From positions 1 through 64,000 of the forward strand of contig CAJNYU010001442.1 of NCBI GenBank assembly GCA_905331475.1: DNA of 64,000 nt, given 5' to 3'. Numbering within the stretch: position 1 is the stretch's first letter; each line of letters begins with the position of its first letter. The translations under genes and the position numbers were made by a program. The notes under the pieces were generated by a model. That model did no database searches and had not been told where the DNA came from. It saw only the letters and a list, made by a program, of their open reading frames with translations. This document shows, piece by piece, positions 15,219 to 27,571 of this stretch. Source of the DNA: Rotaria socialis (lineage: Eukaryota > Rotifera > Eurotatoria > Philodinida > Philodinidae).

Positions 15219-16325
15219 AGAGAAGAAAAGATCATCTAGCACATTGTAAAACACGTTGAATTGCAAAGTATTTTTGCTTTCTCTCTTCTTTCTGCTTTTG
15301 TCCATAGATAGTATAATTTATTATCTTTCAAGAATATTCTCATTATTTATTGAGCTTCAATATAAATGATTTGCATTCTGATAAGCAAAGTCGTATGGCT
15401 CCTAATTCTGAAAAGTATTTCTTATTTTTTTTTTCATTTCCGGTAATACAAAGCTATGCCTATATTTTTCTTCAGAAAACTTTACTTTTTTATTTTTTTT
15501 TATCATTCTATGTTTTGTGTTCTTATTTTTTAGCGAAACAAAAAGTAAAATCTAAAAATGAGTAGCATAATTATATTCCACATCACTACAGAGTCAGCCA
15601 ACTCACAAGAAGTGCCACTCGAAAATTGAAGCGTTATCATGATAAAATGTCCGTTATTTTCAGAATTTCAAAGTTTGGCAAAGCTTCTTATTTAGCCGCT
15701 AGGATTGTTTTCTCAGATGTTAATGAAATAGTTTGAAACTGATCTTCATGTAGATTTACTGATAGTTTTGGAGAATTTCTTCTGACTGACCTATTTTAAC
15801 TCGCTAATGTAAAACATTTCTTCGATGAAAAACTGTTGTAACATTAGCATAAATGTTGTTTATCTTTTCAAGTTAGAAAGTATGTAATTCTAGAAACTCT
15901 TCAGTGATGTAGACTAGCTAGCACCTTCTCCTAATATACTGCATGGATTTTCTATCGATATTTACGACTCAGATCTTTATATTTTCCAGTGAGAACTCTA
16001 AAGATGACCAGAATGGTTCTTTTAGATGCTATTTTCAATCATTGCAAAACACTCTACCTATTCGACTTTGAAAGATCTTGATAGTAGCTTGAACAAGCTC
16101 TTCCAAACAAAAATTGCCATAGATGTTATCTAGGCCCTCTCAGGAAATGTAAAATATTGAGATTCGAGAGTAGTGGCATAATACTATAGGAATAGTGATG
16201 CGGTTCTGCCTCGATAGAAAATTAAGAAAGAAACTTGTGACTTTATCGATATTCAGATAATCATTTTGTTTTTGGAATCTTTGAGAAAATGATATGCCAG
16301 AAAGTTTAACTAAGTTCTTTCGAAA
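15219..16325. other. Intergenic ATRX to NHL gene
   Basis: No supported gene. The ATRX 3' end and the promoter of the NHL gene should lie here; T-rich low-complexity sequence dominates 15400-15540. Confidence 0.4.
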
Positions 16326-17306
16326 ATGGCTATTGATTTTGCTTTTTCCTTTATTATAGGGCTTCTCAATATTCCAGTCCATGCCAGATGGGAACCAAAT
16401 GGCGTGACCATCGTCGGCAACGATGAAAAATATAACGCCACCAATGAACTATATTGGCCTGTAGATTTGTTTGTTCAGGATAATGAAACGGTGATCTTCA
16501 CTGACTGGGCCAATGAGCGTGTTGTTTGTCGGAAGATAAATAGTGACAACGAACGATTCATAGCCGGTGGCAACGGTACAGGAAATCGATTGGATCAATT
16601 GAATGGTCCAACTGATGTTCTGATCGACAAAAGCACAAATAGTCTCATTATTTGCGATCGAGGAAATCGACGGGTGGTACGAAGATTCTGTCGTCATGCT
16701 ATGATTGACACAGAAATTCTCGTCAACAACATCGCTTGTCGAGGATTGGCAATGGATAATCAGGGATATCTGTACATTGCTGACTACCAGAAACATGTAG
16801 TAAAACGATATAAAATGGGGGATCAGAATGGAACTGTCATTGCTGGTGGTAATGGCAAAGGAAATCGTCTAAATCAACTAAACGAACCCAGATACCTCGT
16901 TGTTGATCAAGAACAGACTGTCTTTGTGTCAGATAGCCGCAATCATCGTGTAGTGAAATGGAGTAAAGATGCAATAGAAGGAGTGGTCGTTGCTGGTGGA
17001 CGAGGCAGAGGAAAATCTTTGAGACAATTATCATTTCCTTATGGACTGTTTGTCGATGCATTGGGCACCGTCTATGTAGCAGACTCAGGAAACAATAGAG
17101 TGGTGCGTTGGCATAAAGGAGCACAACAGGGTATTATTGTTGTCGGTGGAAATGACAGGGGAGCAGAAGGAAATCAGTTTAACTGTCCCAGGGGTTTGTC
17201 CTTCGATCAACGTTGCAATCTGTATGTCGTCGATTATTGGAATCATCGCATTCAACGCTTTTCTATCTTGAGGGTGTGTAGAGTCAAAAGATTCCGACGT
17301 ACGTAA
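16326..17306 (+). CDS. Secreted NHL-repeat beta-propeller protein
   Basis: A single open frame of 326 residues. The first ~20 residues (MAIDFAFSFIIGLLNIPVHA) look like a signal peptide cut before RW. Six NHL repeats follow, each with a 'P-x-x-L/V-x-V-D' start and a 'V-x-D-x-x-N-x-R-V-V' end: FTDWANERVV, ICDRGNRRVV, IADYQKHVV, VSDSRNHRVV, VADSGNNRVV and VVDYWNHRI. Glycine-rich linkers of the GGNGxGN type separate the blades. Six blades are enough to close a propeller. This is a large family in bdelloids; partners are unknown, but extracellular protein or carbohydrate binding is likely. The C-terminal tail VCRVKRFRRT is basic and unlike the repeats. A TTATAG acceptor at 16353-16358 leaves room for a different first exon. 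Confidence 0.85.
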   Translation: MAIDFAFSFIIGLLNIPVHARWEPNGVTIVGNDEKYNATNELYWPVDLFVQDNETVIFTDWANERVVCRKINSDNERFIAGGNGTGNRLDQLNGPTDVLIDKSTNSLIICDRGNRRVVRRFCRHAMIDTEILVNNIACRGLAMDNQGYLYIADYQKHVVKRYKMGDQNGTVIAGGNGKGNRLNQLNEPRYLVVDQEQTVFVSDSRNHRVVKWSKDAIEGVVVAGGRGRGKSLRQLSFPYGLFVDALGTVYVADSGNNRVVRWHKGAQQGIIVVGGNDRGAEGNQFNCPRGLSFDQRCNLYVVDYWNHRIQRFSILRVCRVKRFRRT

Positions 17307-17380
17307 GAGTTGGCTCGATGAGATTTTAGCAATAGATCATGTTTGTACTAAATTCAAAGTCTTTTACAATGGCGAAAAAG

Positions 17381-17446
17381 GATGTGGGCGTGGTTGTAGT
17401 GTAGAGGGCTCCGATTCGATTACGTCGCTACACCCACAACCATGCC
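17381..17446. repeat. Inverted telomere-like pair
   Basis: GATGTGGGCGTGGTTGTAG on the left and TACACCCACAACCATGCC on the right, partly complementary, with a spacer of about 25 bp, about 75 bp after the NHL gene. Confidence 0.55.
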
Positions 17447-18290
17447 TGGTTAACCGGTGGTTTTCGATCGATTTATGCGATATGCACGTTAAATTATTTA
17501 AGAATAAATCGCCTTCATTCTTTTAATTGTTTATAATGAAAATATCAATATATTGAATTATATTCTTTCAAAGTTTAAATTTCACTAAAGTACCTAACAA
17601 TAAAAATTGCGATAGAAATGTTTTGTTTAACAGATGATCAGTTATCACATGTAATTAATAATTGTAACATTCAATCATTTCAAGGTAGTAATTATTTCAT
17701 CAATGAAAGTATATTTTATTCTTGTTAGTGAAAATCTATGATAATAAATTAGCTAAGAATAAGCAAGAGCTTTGATGCTCGTTAGTGTGTCTATAATTTC
17801 AATTTGCTCTATTTAGTCGAACACTTCGTCAACTCTATCTTTATAAAAATATGTCAAGTTAATAACAAATTTCAATAACTATATCGTCTTCATATCTTCT
17901 CTCCACTACTATTAACTATTGATAGCTATGTGCAATAACCTCCAAATAATAAAGCATTTATTTTCTTTTCATCTCATTCCGAAAACATTATGAAACTCAT
18001 TCTATTACAGAAAATCAAACCCTCTATAGAACTTAACGGGGTTGCGTTGAAAAGCTTTTTTAAATACGTATGCCAAAGAATAAGAAAAGTACGGAAGAAA
18101 ATCAACACCTGGTAATTTTTGCATGATAAAAATAGAATGTTCTATAGAAATTCAGATACCAAATCATGAACTTTTTCATTATTACTTGGTTGCTACATGT
18201 GAGTATTTAAAACATTAAATACTAGTAGTACTGCTATGGTATCCATTAATATGTTGACACTGAGGTATTTGATTTAATTTTGGTGTCATA

Positions 18291-18642
18291 GCGGGTGTGG
18301 GGTGTGGGTGTGCTCTCTAAAAGAAAAGGTATCTTATTGAACCATTTACGGTTCAAAAGAGGGTCTAGAACCTTAAAAGATTCTAGATTTGGGTACCATT
18401 TTCAGAACCTTTTTTAAGGTTCTAGCCAAAAAGCTCGAACCTTTTAAGGTTTCACATTTCTGTCTAAAACTATTTTAAGTTCAAGACTTTTTGGTTAGAA
18501 CTTTAAAAGGGTTCTGAAAATGGTACCGAGAAAAGGTTCAGTACGACAACTTTTTTTTTACAGAGTGGGTGTGGGTGAGGATATGGATACTGTTGTGTGC
18601 ATGCTGTTCAGTCCCTCATACTCGTATCCACACTCACACCCC
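18291..18642. repeat. Foldback repeat bounded by telomere-like arms
   Basis: A G-rich patch (GCGGGTGTGGGGTGTGGG, 18291-18310) is followed by an inverted repeat whose clearest arms are GGTACCATTTTCAGAACC (18392-18409) and GGTTCTGAAAATGGTACC (18510-18527), a perfect 18-bp match with many GGTTC/GAACC pieces between. A second G-rich patch (GTGGGTGTGGGTGAGG, 18564-18580) and a C-rich patch (CCACACTCACACCCC, 18628-18642) follow. No coding capacity. A non-autonomous element is likely. Confidence 0.6.
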
Positions 18643-20379
18643 AAAAGAAGAATAATTATAATCGAATTTAAAAAACGATGTGAATCATCGACTATCTAAC
18701 TTTATGCTTCGGTATTTGTCTGTTTTGTCATTTATCTCTCAAAAAGTAGATTCCAACAAGAAACAACTAGCAGTCCTCTGTGTGACTCGCCTAGCTCTCG
18801 ACTGAAGATTAATTGATCCGACACTGCCTGCCAGTAAACACTTTTTCAGAAAGCAACTAGCTAGTATCTGTATATAGTAACTTTATGACGTGGGTTCGAT
18901 GCACAACATTTTGTTTCATCAGCCTGTTAATGATCATGTATCACTAATTCAGGATTCTGACACAGTAGCCCGTTCATTAGAGTGGCATACTAATGTGAGC
19001 GCAGTAGTTAGTAGGTCGTCGACGCCGTGAGTGGCGTATGAATAATCATTTTGACGGTGCTTGGTCAGTGAACGATTAGGTTGATATCCTTTAACGTACC
19101 TCTTAAATTCTCAAAGATATAACAGAGCCATTCGCTATATAAACCATTCTAATTATGTAAGTCACAAGCTATCTAATACATAACTTTCCAAATGGTGTGC
19201 TGCTATCTCGCTCAATTTAAGATATTTGAAATAGAAAGATGCTTCAAGAATGTTAGGGAAGCTCGTTTGACAAACTATACATTCGTTAAATTCTTATTCT
19301 ATTCTGCTGACACCTTGATCGGACGCCTAAAAGGCGCACTTTTCCTAAATGCGCATCCTGATCCTCGATTATCTAACAAATAGATTCGTCAATTGATCTA
19401 AAATGTTGTATCTCTGCAGATATTATGTGGTTCTGCCACTCAGAAAAGTTTCATTCGAAAATATTGAGATCGTGTAGATATCTCGACGGCTTTAGATATG
19501 TACAACTCTCATAGATATACCATCTTCCAAAATTTTTAGTTGTCTGTCATATGCCGTTCGCATGACATAACTCTCTATACACCGGTTTTTCTAAAAACCA
19601 ATGCTATTTTTGAGTTCAGGCTCCTTTCGGTGAAGTGAAATATCACAGAGTTCAGTATCTACGCGCCAAAAGCGCTAACCAATGTGCAACTATGAAAAAA
19701 ACTTCAAGTAAGATCTTTAGAGATGGGTTACAGACATCGCCTTCGGCAGTTGTACATGGACTCTAGAAATCGATTTCTGTGACCGAAAGATATCTTTCCT
19801 CTGCCAATAATTCATAAATGAACACACATATCATTAACCTGAAATTTTATGTGAAGGTAGACCTTTTTAGCTCTCTATAACTTTTCAATCTGATGTTTTA
19901 ACAGGCAAGACTCAGTAAACATGAAGATTTTAAAGATTTTATAATACTGTTGCAAACGCGTATCATATCACATTCTCGAATAGTCATTTTATTAATTGTA
20001 GAACTACACAATTTCTCGTTATCAACGAAATTTCAGCTCATTTCATGCAGCCTATCGCGAGGTGTATATCAAAGCTCCATTCAATGATAATGCACCATGA
20101 TCTGAAAAATCAGAATTGCTCTACTATATTGAGAGTTTGTGAAGTTCTGTCCCATGAATTCTGAACAGTGACTAGACCTGTCAAATTTCAATATCAATTC
20201 ACAGTTAATCATATGTATTTAGCTTTTGAAGCAATTGCACTCGCTCATATATCTCTATGCGTGCATGTTTCTAAACGACCTTTGCTTTCTCGAGAGTCGG
20301 ATTCACTGATATCCAAGGAGCTATAAAAGTCTTACAACCTTTAACTGGGTGATGCTTGAGATTTTCCAGCGACATGTTA

Positions 20380-20921
20380 AGCAATTATGTCGTGCTGTTG
20401 TCTTTTTATTTTTGTGTCAGGTGGATGCGATTGTTGATATAAAACGTAGGTTGGCAGAATCTGTACACATAGCATTTCTATAGCCGAACTGAACCTTCTG
20501 TGGTATATCATCGTGTAATAGACACATAATAAATTGTTTGAACAGAATAACTTAAGAACGCTCGTCCTCCGTAACTACACCTTCGCAGCAAAAAACAGTC
20601 AGTAAGACTCTGAGCTAGTCCTATAAATTCTATCAGCTTACGACTTTGTGATTCCGAGAGAGGATTCTTCAAGTTTCATAATGTCACTCTCTCACCCTTA
20701 GCGTCCTTCGCCACTCAAATGGGAATAAGGTTGCTTTCGGATTTTCAAAAGCTGATTCTCTAGTTCCGCCATGATGAGGATTTCGCATCAATGATGCGCG
20801 TGGCCCATCCTTCTACACGCTCAGAAGTCTTAGCTACTTTAGGGTCGAAATTGCGGGTTTTCCTATCCTTGAAATCGTATTGGTCGAACGAATGAACATA
20901 CGAGTATAGGACTTTGCTCAT
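20380..20921 (-). pseudogene. Traces of a decayed gene of unknown family
   Basis: Reading the minus strand from an ATG at 20921 gives a protein-like run starting MSKVLYSYVHSFDQYDFKDR and ending DAKSSSWRN with a stop. A +1 frame picks up as MAELENQLLKIRKQPYSHLS. Further down (about 20400-20530) FKQFIMCLLHDDIPQKVQFG and YRNAMCTDSANLRFIS appear between stops. The stretch has codon-like composition but several shifts and stops. I do not recognise the family. It may belong to an old transposon or to a lost host gene. Confidence 0.3.
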
Positions 20922-21434
20922 TTTGCTTGGTACCCTCCTTTCAGTAGAGGGGAAAAGGGGGCAAGTAATGAAATATCATTAATATTTCTATTGCAATCAA
21001 AATATTATTATTTAAGTTTATATGTCAATGACTGTGAAAATTCAACAATAAAATTGATATGTTTCATAATCCCATAATCATCTAGAATCCGAATTTGTCC
21101 TTTCAGAAGGAAGCATCAAACCAACTCGAAAATGTGTTCATTCGATAGAGTATTGAAATATCTATTTGGCAATTTATACGATGACGTTCGAAAATTGAAG
21201 GGAGCGAATCCCTGAGAGAAATATTCGAATCCCACTCCAAGATGTTTTACGTTTACACCCTTCAGCATGTTGGAACCACCAAGTTACTACTTGTTTGTAA
21301 AAAGACTTCAATCATATATCGTCAAAATACAGATTTGTAATTTGATGATGTCGAAAATACCTGATGATGACTGCTTGATCAAGAGTCGAAACTGGTCGTA
21401 TTATAAGTTTAAACTCATCTAAATATTCTTTAAA

Positions 21435-21470
21435 ACACCCTCACCCTCACACCCTACCGCTTGCCCACAC
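21435..21470 (-). repeat. Telomere-like C-rich patch
   Basis: CACCCTCACCCTCACACCCTACC and CCCACAC repeats; no G-rich partner seen close by. Confidence 0.5.
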
Positions 21471-22010
21471 AGAGCTAGTGTATGCGATTTTTCTCAACAC
21501 AAGAAGAGAAACAGAAAACAAATGAATCATACTTTTAATACTGGTCATATAGTTAGTCGAATGAAATAAAACCTTCCTCTATATCTCTTACAGAAAAAAA
21601 CTAGATAGGTTAATAAAATTGCATGAATGTGTTATACTCGACAGATTTGAGAGCGCCACCACCAATAGGGTTTGATAGTTATAGTGAATGACAGAACGTT
21701 TCTATACTCAGTTGACATTGGCGAATCTGAAAAAAATAAGTTTTGGAGGTTTCTAAGAGAACTAAAGTGGAGAAGTTTGAATATTATGTAAAAGTTTTAT
21801 CCTTTGATACAGAATCGGTTTCTCTAGTTTTTCGGATTTTCAGACTTGAAAACAGCGTTCTCGGAAACTGAACGCTACTAGTAATTTTTCATGCTCACCA
21901 GCTCAAACTCTATCGATAGGTTTAAAAACAAAAAGGAAAAAAGAAATGTTTAATTGAAATTCGCTTTGCCGGCATCGTACTTCACTGTCATCATAGCTTA
22001 AATATTATCG

Positions 22011-23032
22011 TCAGGAAAATCGCGTGATACTCCAAAGCATCTGACGATTGCCGTCAGCAATGGCGTCTTGTAGACGTCGTTCTGAATCATAAAGCATTTG
22101 TTGTGAATGCTGAAGAAGTTCTTGTGCCTGCTCTTCCCTCTTTTTCAGTATTTGTTGTGATCGGTTATTATAATTTTCTTTCTCTTTTATTGCCTGTTTA
22201 ATAACTTCTTCAGCATCGGATTTCGTCCAACCTGTTAATGGATCGCGCCAATTAGTATTGCTCCCACCATTTCTGTCGGCAGATATCAACGTTCTTTTTC
22301 CTAGAGTTTCTTGATTAATAGAATGTAATAAAGGATTTTTTATATATTTCAATTTATGCTCTGTATGTTTCTCTCCAAAACAGTTTTCACAGAGATCATA
22401 ACTCGGTGAACATTCTTCACATTGATAACGTTTTCCATTAAATGTTTGTTTTGAACAACCGTCGCATGTAATATCAAGATGGTACATATCATGTGCTATC
22501 TTTGCCCAATAGCTGGAAGGCTGCTTTGAAAATGTATGCACTGGAGGATGCTGTGTGGTCATCAAAGGCATACATCGAGCACAAACACCAAAAGAACTAT
22601 TTGGGCATTGCTGACATTGAAAACTTGGTTCTTTATCCATAGCGACCACACAGTTACAATGAGAACAAAAACCTAGTACGCCGTATAGATATGCATCACT
22701 ATTGAATATTGATGACGACTTTGAAGATGTCTGCAATTAATAATAAAGATAAAAAGTATCACAAATAGATTGGTTTTTGCTTTAATAAGGCTTACTTCTG
22801 TTTGACTTCGTCGTGAATCATCAGTTAATTTTGATGATGTACCACTAGCAGCAGTTGTTGGCTCAGCATTTGGTACGACCATTTTATCAAGCGTATGAAA
22901 AGCAGTACTTGCTTGATTATGGTCCTTTGTCTTACACAATTGGCAAACAAAATGATTAACGCATTGACGACATTTATAAATACTCGATGAAGATGGAATC
23001 GGTCCACCACAAGAAGTGCATTTAGTCGTCAT
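22011..23032 (-). CDS. ZZ-type zinc finger protein
   Basis: Two exons, 23032-22796 and 22730-22011, with a 65-bp intron (GTAAGC...TTGCAG) joined in phase 0, give 318 residues. Three cysteine-rich modules are visible: CTSCGGP...CRQCVNHFVCQLCK at the N-terminus, FCSHCNCVV...CQQCPNSSFGVCARC in the middle, and a clear ZZ domain DITCDGCSKQTFNGKRYQCE followed by CEECSPSYDLCENCF and a HTEH pair that would complete zinc binding. The C-terminal ~110 residues are Lys/Glu/Gln-rich and likely coiled coil. ZZ domains bind protein N-termini or ubiquitin-like targets in autophagy, N-degron and chromatin proteins. No catalytic domain accompanies it here, so an adaptor role is the most that can be inferred. 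Confidence 0.8.
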
Positions 23033-23324
23033 TTTTGTTTTGCGCAGAAAGCTATCACTTATTAATGACTTATATTTCTAGTTTATATTTCGTATCGAAT
23101 GAACAAAATAAGGTTTACATTGTGCTTTATAAGGGAATATAAATATGTTACATACTTACTTCCTTTTTTCTATCAAGCTGAGGTGGTGTGCTTGAGTCAC
23201 TTCCTAGCTATAACTTCGTTATAAGCACGTGTCATATGTGAAATTAGCTTTTTGTGCTACGTAGGTAATGTGTCTCACTGTTTTAATCCCACTCTTACTT
23301 TTCTATTCTGTGCGTTTTTTTTTC

Positions 23325-24260
23325 TTAGCAAAGCATACGAGCGTGGTCATGCGTTACGAAATGTGAATTTGTGAGATTGTAACGTCTGTTACTTCTCAAT
23401 AACAAAAGCAAGTTTTCTGAAATTTATACTAGAGATAGAGACCGTTGAGATTTATTGTCAGTAAAGAATACATCAATTTTTTAGGTAATAGCTCAGTCAT
23501 TTAAAGCATGTTGTCCTTTGCGGAATTTCACAATATGGAAATACTTTTTAGGATGAGCTGAGAGTTAAGCATTTTACTACGCAATGTAGGATCATACATA
23601 TAAACACTCTGTATAAGCATTGTTCAGTTTTCCACATGATTTTAGAAAATCAGTTCATTTTTTAACAAACAACTACATGAACTAAAAGTTGTGATCATCT
23701 CGGATTTAAATCCGAGTGTTATGTGTCTCATAGGCGGCGGACCCATTAGGGTTGGGGAGGCTCTTTTAATTTGAAAAAAGAGTTGTAGATCTCATATTTA
23801 ATGTAGACGCGATTGGCTAAATTTCGATCGATTGTTTTTTAATACTTAGTCTATTGCTCATGAAGATAAAAAAAATGATAAAAGAAAACTACTAACAAAA
23901 GGGAAATACAACGCAGAATCTTGATTGGTGATAAGTATCACATGAATTTCTAAAATGTATGTTATAGTGATCAGTAGAAAATACTTTTTTGGTTGTATTT
24001 ATTGTTTTTTATCTTTGGTTTTGTTTGCTCTACTCTTTTGAAATTCGTTTTCGGCGTGACCATCCGTTACAGAATTTTATTTTTTCACATCGCGATGGTT
24101 GTAATTTCTCACTATTGAAAGCAAATTGTCTGAAATTTTCACCATAGATAGAGATCCTTTGGAACTATTATCAGTAAAAATTGCATTGATTTTCTTTCAA
24201 CTGCAGCAGAGTTATTCAAAAAATACCGAGCGTTGCGGAAGTTCAAAATATGGAAATGTT
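23325..24260 (+). repeat. Diverged direct duplication, two ~220-bp copies
   Basis: Copy A (about 23325-23545) and copy B (about 24040-24260) share the same order of motifs: GTTACRRAAT, CTATTGAAAGCAA/CAATAACAAAAGCAA, GAAATTT(A/T)(C/T)AC, ATAGATAGAGA, ATTATCAGTAAA, and TGCGGAA(T/G)TTC followed by ATATGGAAAT. They are well diverged and lie about 0.7 kb apart. Confidence 0.45.
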
Positions 24261-25188
24261 TTTCGGGTGTATGTCGAAATTGCGAATTATTCTGTCTCAT
24301 ATTATTTTCGAAATGATCGTGCAATTGCCAAATTAGACCCCACAGTTGTAGCTACAAAAACTGTGCTAGACTTGTTCTTGGACTAGTTCCCGGGCAGCGA
24401 AAGGAAACAATTAGTGACCGTTACGGAATTTCCGAATTTTTTAGGATTTTCTGGGGACAGTTTCGTGCTTATTTTTTCAGTGACATTTGGCTCAAAACTT
24501 TATGGTTTGCTCATAGTGTAGTAGTTTGAGGTTTCCTCTACCTGATACCGTTAAAAATAATGTTTCAAAATTAGAGTATAAAACTTCTGATAACAAAGCA
24601 GCCTAAATATTTTTTCAAAACATAAAAAAAAAAATTTTTCACCCAAAGATAGGAGCAACGGTTGGGATTTGTAAAGAATTCGATTCTATATCCGATAAGG
24701 TAATTTTCAGGATTTCTAAGAAAAGTTCATAAGTCAGAAATCAAATTTAAAGGAGAAACATTTTTAAATTTGGATTCTCATCATGAAAATGTGGCTCTAA
24801 ATTATTTTTGAGCAGAGATTCGTAATCAGCGCAAAAAAACTGTACGAAATCAAGTATTTTCCACATTTGATTGATTCGAGAAAAAGTTCGAACCTTCCCC
24901 ATGCAAGGGTGACCGGTGCCTGGTAAGGCCGTTTTAGAATTTTTGTGTTCTTATTGATCATTTTCTGAAAAATAAATATTACAGTAATATTTTTCATTAT
25001 TTTACAAGTTTTGAGAAAGGTAGAATCAGAAATAAATTATCAACACACCACCTATTAGTACTAGATTTGTTTTGTTTTTAATTTCACCTCTCATCATTCT
25101 CATCCTCTGAAAAAAATTTTGAGCCTTCCCTAGATTGAAATCGTTCCGCCGCCGTTGTCTTCTTTGTACCGAATTTGACGTATTAATC

Positions 25189-25276
25189 GGGTATGTGTGT
25201 GTGCGGATACGACTATGAGTGACTGAACAGCATGCATACAACAATATTCATATCCTCACCCACACACACACCCTCA
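25189..25276. repeat. Inverted telomere-like pair
   Basis: GGGTATGTGTGTGTGCGGATA on the left and TATCCTCACCCACACACACAC on the right, spacer about 40 bp containing a GCATGC palindrome. Confidence 0.6.
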
Positions 25277-25770
25277 CGACCACTACCCGGATTGAGTCGT
25301 AATTTTAACTGGAGAATCTGGGTACTTAGAAAACAGTCCACACCCTCAACTGAATTAGTTTTAATTTTGAATGTGATTATTCAATAAAATAAAAGCATGA
25401 TAACAATATAGAAGTATGAGTGTGGTATTAAGAAAAGAATTTGGAGCTAATTACCAATTATTTGAGTCTAACAGAAAATCTCGATTTGTTTTGAAGGAAT
25501 GATAAGTACTTATCATAACTATTATCTAGTTTACTTTTTAATGATTGGTGAATATTTCTGTATCCAACTCATATGTTATCACACGTGTATGTACACTTAT
25601 TTACCATTTTGTTTTTCTATTCTGTCATGAGTCACGGATTACATGTTTTGCAGACTGCGATTTGTTATTACACAACAACGTGCCTCGCTTTTATTTCGTT
25701 GATGTTGAGTAAGAAACATGTCAATAGTAGAATAAATTAATTATCACTGTTCGATACAGTGTATATCATC

Positions 25771-27488
25771 ATGGCTAGTAAACAATTTGATCAGAATGGT
25801 GTTACATTATTTGAAAGCATTCCGAATGAGATTTTTATTGAAATTTTATCTTACATAACTTCCATTAATGCCGTCGTCGCGTTCTCAAATCTGAACTGGC
25901 ATCTTCAAAGGTTACTCACTGAACTTTGTCATACATTCGATTTTACGTCAATCAGTAAGAAGAACTTTGACACCATCTTTCAATACCAGAACACCAATCG
26001 ATGGCATTCATTAAAGCTTTCCGATGCCGAGCATACACCAGGTCAAGTGAGCTACTTCTTTGAAAATCATGCTCTTGCCAATAAATTCTCTCAGCTGCAA
26101 TCTCTATCTATCGTAAATATAATACCCAATCATTCATATCCACTATTTGCTCAACTTTCATCTCTTTCGAACTTGGTATCCCTTGAAATTGAATCCTTAT
26201 GCAGAGAAAATATTCCAGAATTCAAACTTCCAAATTTAAAAAAACTCACTTTCAGTTCATGCCCTAATACAAGTTGGCTCAAAGTAAGAAAGCAGGTGAA
26301 GCTTATTAAACTACAAAGAACGATTTTTTTCTATTTCTGTAGAATCTTACTGGACTTGAAATGATTGAGTACACAATTACATGTCGTTGCATCAAAGCTA
26401 AACTATTAGTATGGCCACGAACATTAAAATATCTGAAGATAGTTTTTGAAGATTATCAAGATTGTATACTCATTCAACAGTCACTTACCGATCTATCTCA
26501 ATTAAATGATTTGAAGTGTATCAGAAACAACCAGGAGGATTCTTTCCTCGTGGTGAAACATGGGCACAAATTATTTCTGCATCGATTCCATCCTTGGAAA
26601 ACTTCAAGTTCTATTTTCAATGCATATGTCATGATCACCACTTGAATCACCTTAAAGAAGTCGTAGCATCTTTCTCTACGCCATTCTATACATTGGAAGA
26701 GAATCGCATTGTACGCTGCGATGTATCTGGCCGTTTTGAAACACCTATCCATGATGTTGAATATGGTACATATAATGCAAATATGAGACACGTTATTCTC
26801 TATACGATACCATTCGGTTTTGAAATCGAAAACTCTAGATTGGTCGAGAAACTATATTGATTATCGTAGTATCGGCACGCATACAAATGTGAAGACGTTG
26901 CTCTTCAAGAGTTACTCAGCACCCGATCCTATGTTTAATTGAACTTTTATCATCAATTTGATAATCAATACTTCTTTCGATGTACTAGCTTGGACCCATA
27001 ACCTGACTAAATTACGACACATCACTATTGGCGACGGTGCAGCAATATACTTGGAAGATTTTAATATTTTATTGGATAATGCATCAAATCTATGTTCATT
27101 AACTGCAAAAAAGAGTATGCTAAAATTCCTGACAGATAATTGGACTGACATGTGCATCTGTAATCGTCTTACACGAAGGATTCGTTCATTAACATTTAGT
27201 TCAGACAGAAATCCATCACAATGTTTTGATATAAATGAACTTGAAAAAATCTTGCCAATTTTCTCTTCGCAATGTCAGCATTTATCGTTAGGTATTCATT
27301 CACACAACAAGACGATCGATTTTATCTTACGTAAGATGTGCCACTTGATCAGTCTACATGTGTATATCCAACGAAAAAACTCTCCACCAATTACAGTTGA
27401 ATGGTTAGAACAACAAAATATGCGATTCAATGGTACCAATTGTATTATTACGAATGTTCGACATGATCATTATTTTTGGTTAGGATAA
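25771..27488 (+). pseudogene. F-box/leucine-rich protein gene with two frameshifts and a stop
   Basis: Begins at ATG 25771 (MASKQFDQNG). An F-box follows at residues ~12-50 (FESIPNEIFIEILSYITSIN), then leucine-rich text. An intron 26296-26343 (GTAAGA...TCTGTAG) joins TSWLK to NLTGLEMIEY. Near 26515 the frame must step back one base to continue as YQKQPGGFFPRGETWAQIIS, near 26840 a second shift is needed, and a TAA follows LLFKSYSAPDPMFN near 26938. The last part (27000-27488) is again long and open, ending HDHYFWLG. An F-box would recruit Skp1-cullin ubiquitin ligase. The C-terminal half is preserved well enough that the lesions may be recent, or in part sequencing errors. Confidence 0.75.
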
Positions 27489-27571
27489 TCATCACAATGA
27501 GATGTAATAGTTTCTCTTTTCGGAAACTTCAAATAAATAGCCGCTGAGAAAATTTCCTGGAAATTCAAAGA

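Larger units (their letters stand above)
17307..22010. other. 4.7-kb gene-poor region
   Basis: Holds telomere-like pairs (17381-17446 and 18291-18642), a foldback repeat (18392-18527), traces of decayed coding sequence on the minus strand (20380-20921) and a C-rich telomere-like patch (21435-21470). 18660-20380 is richer in GC than most of the window, but no intact exon or RNA gene is recognised. Confidence 0.5.
23033..25770. other. Gene-poor region between ZZ and F-box genes
   Basis: Contains a diverged direct duplication (about 23325-23545 and 24040-24260), a short palindrome CTCGGATTTAAATCCGAG near 23699, and a telomere-like pair at 25189-25276. No supported gene. Confidence 0.45.

Noticed and set aside
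15350-15565. Hydrophobic 71-codon frame after ATRX
   Set aside because: Made of T-rich tracts that read as Phe/Leu; no start context or family.
18880-18910. GGGTTCGATGC, like a tRNA B box
   Set aside because: No matching A box or cloverleaf stems could be drawn around it.
24126-24386. 86-codon frame in the duplicated region
   Set aside because: It lies in one copy of a diverged non-coding duplication and the other copy is not open.
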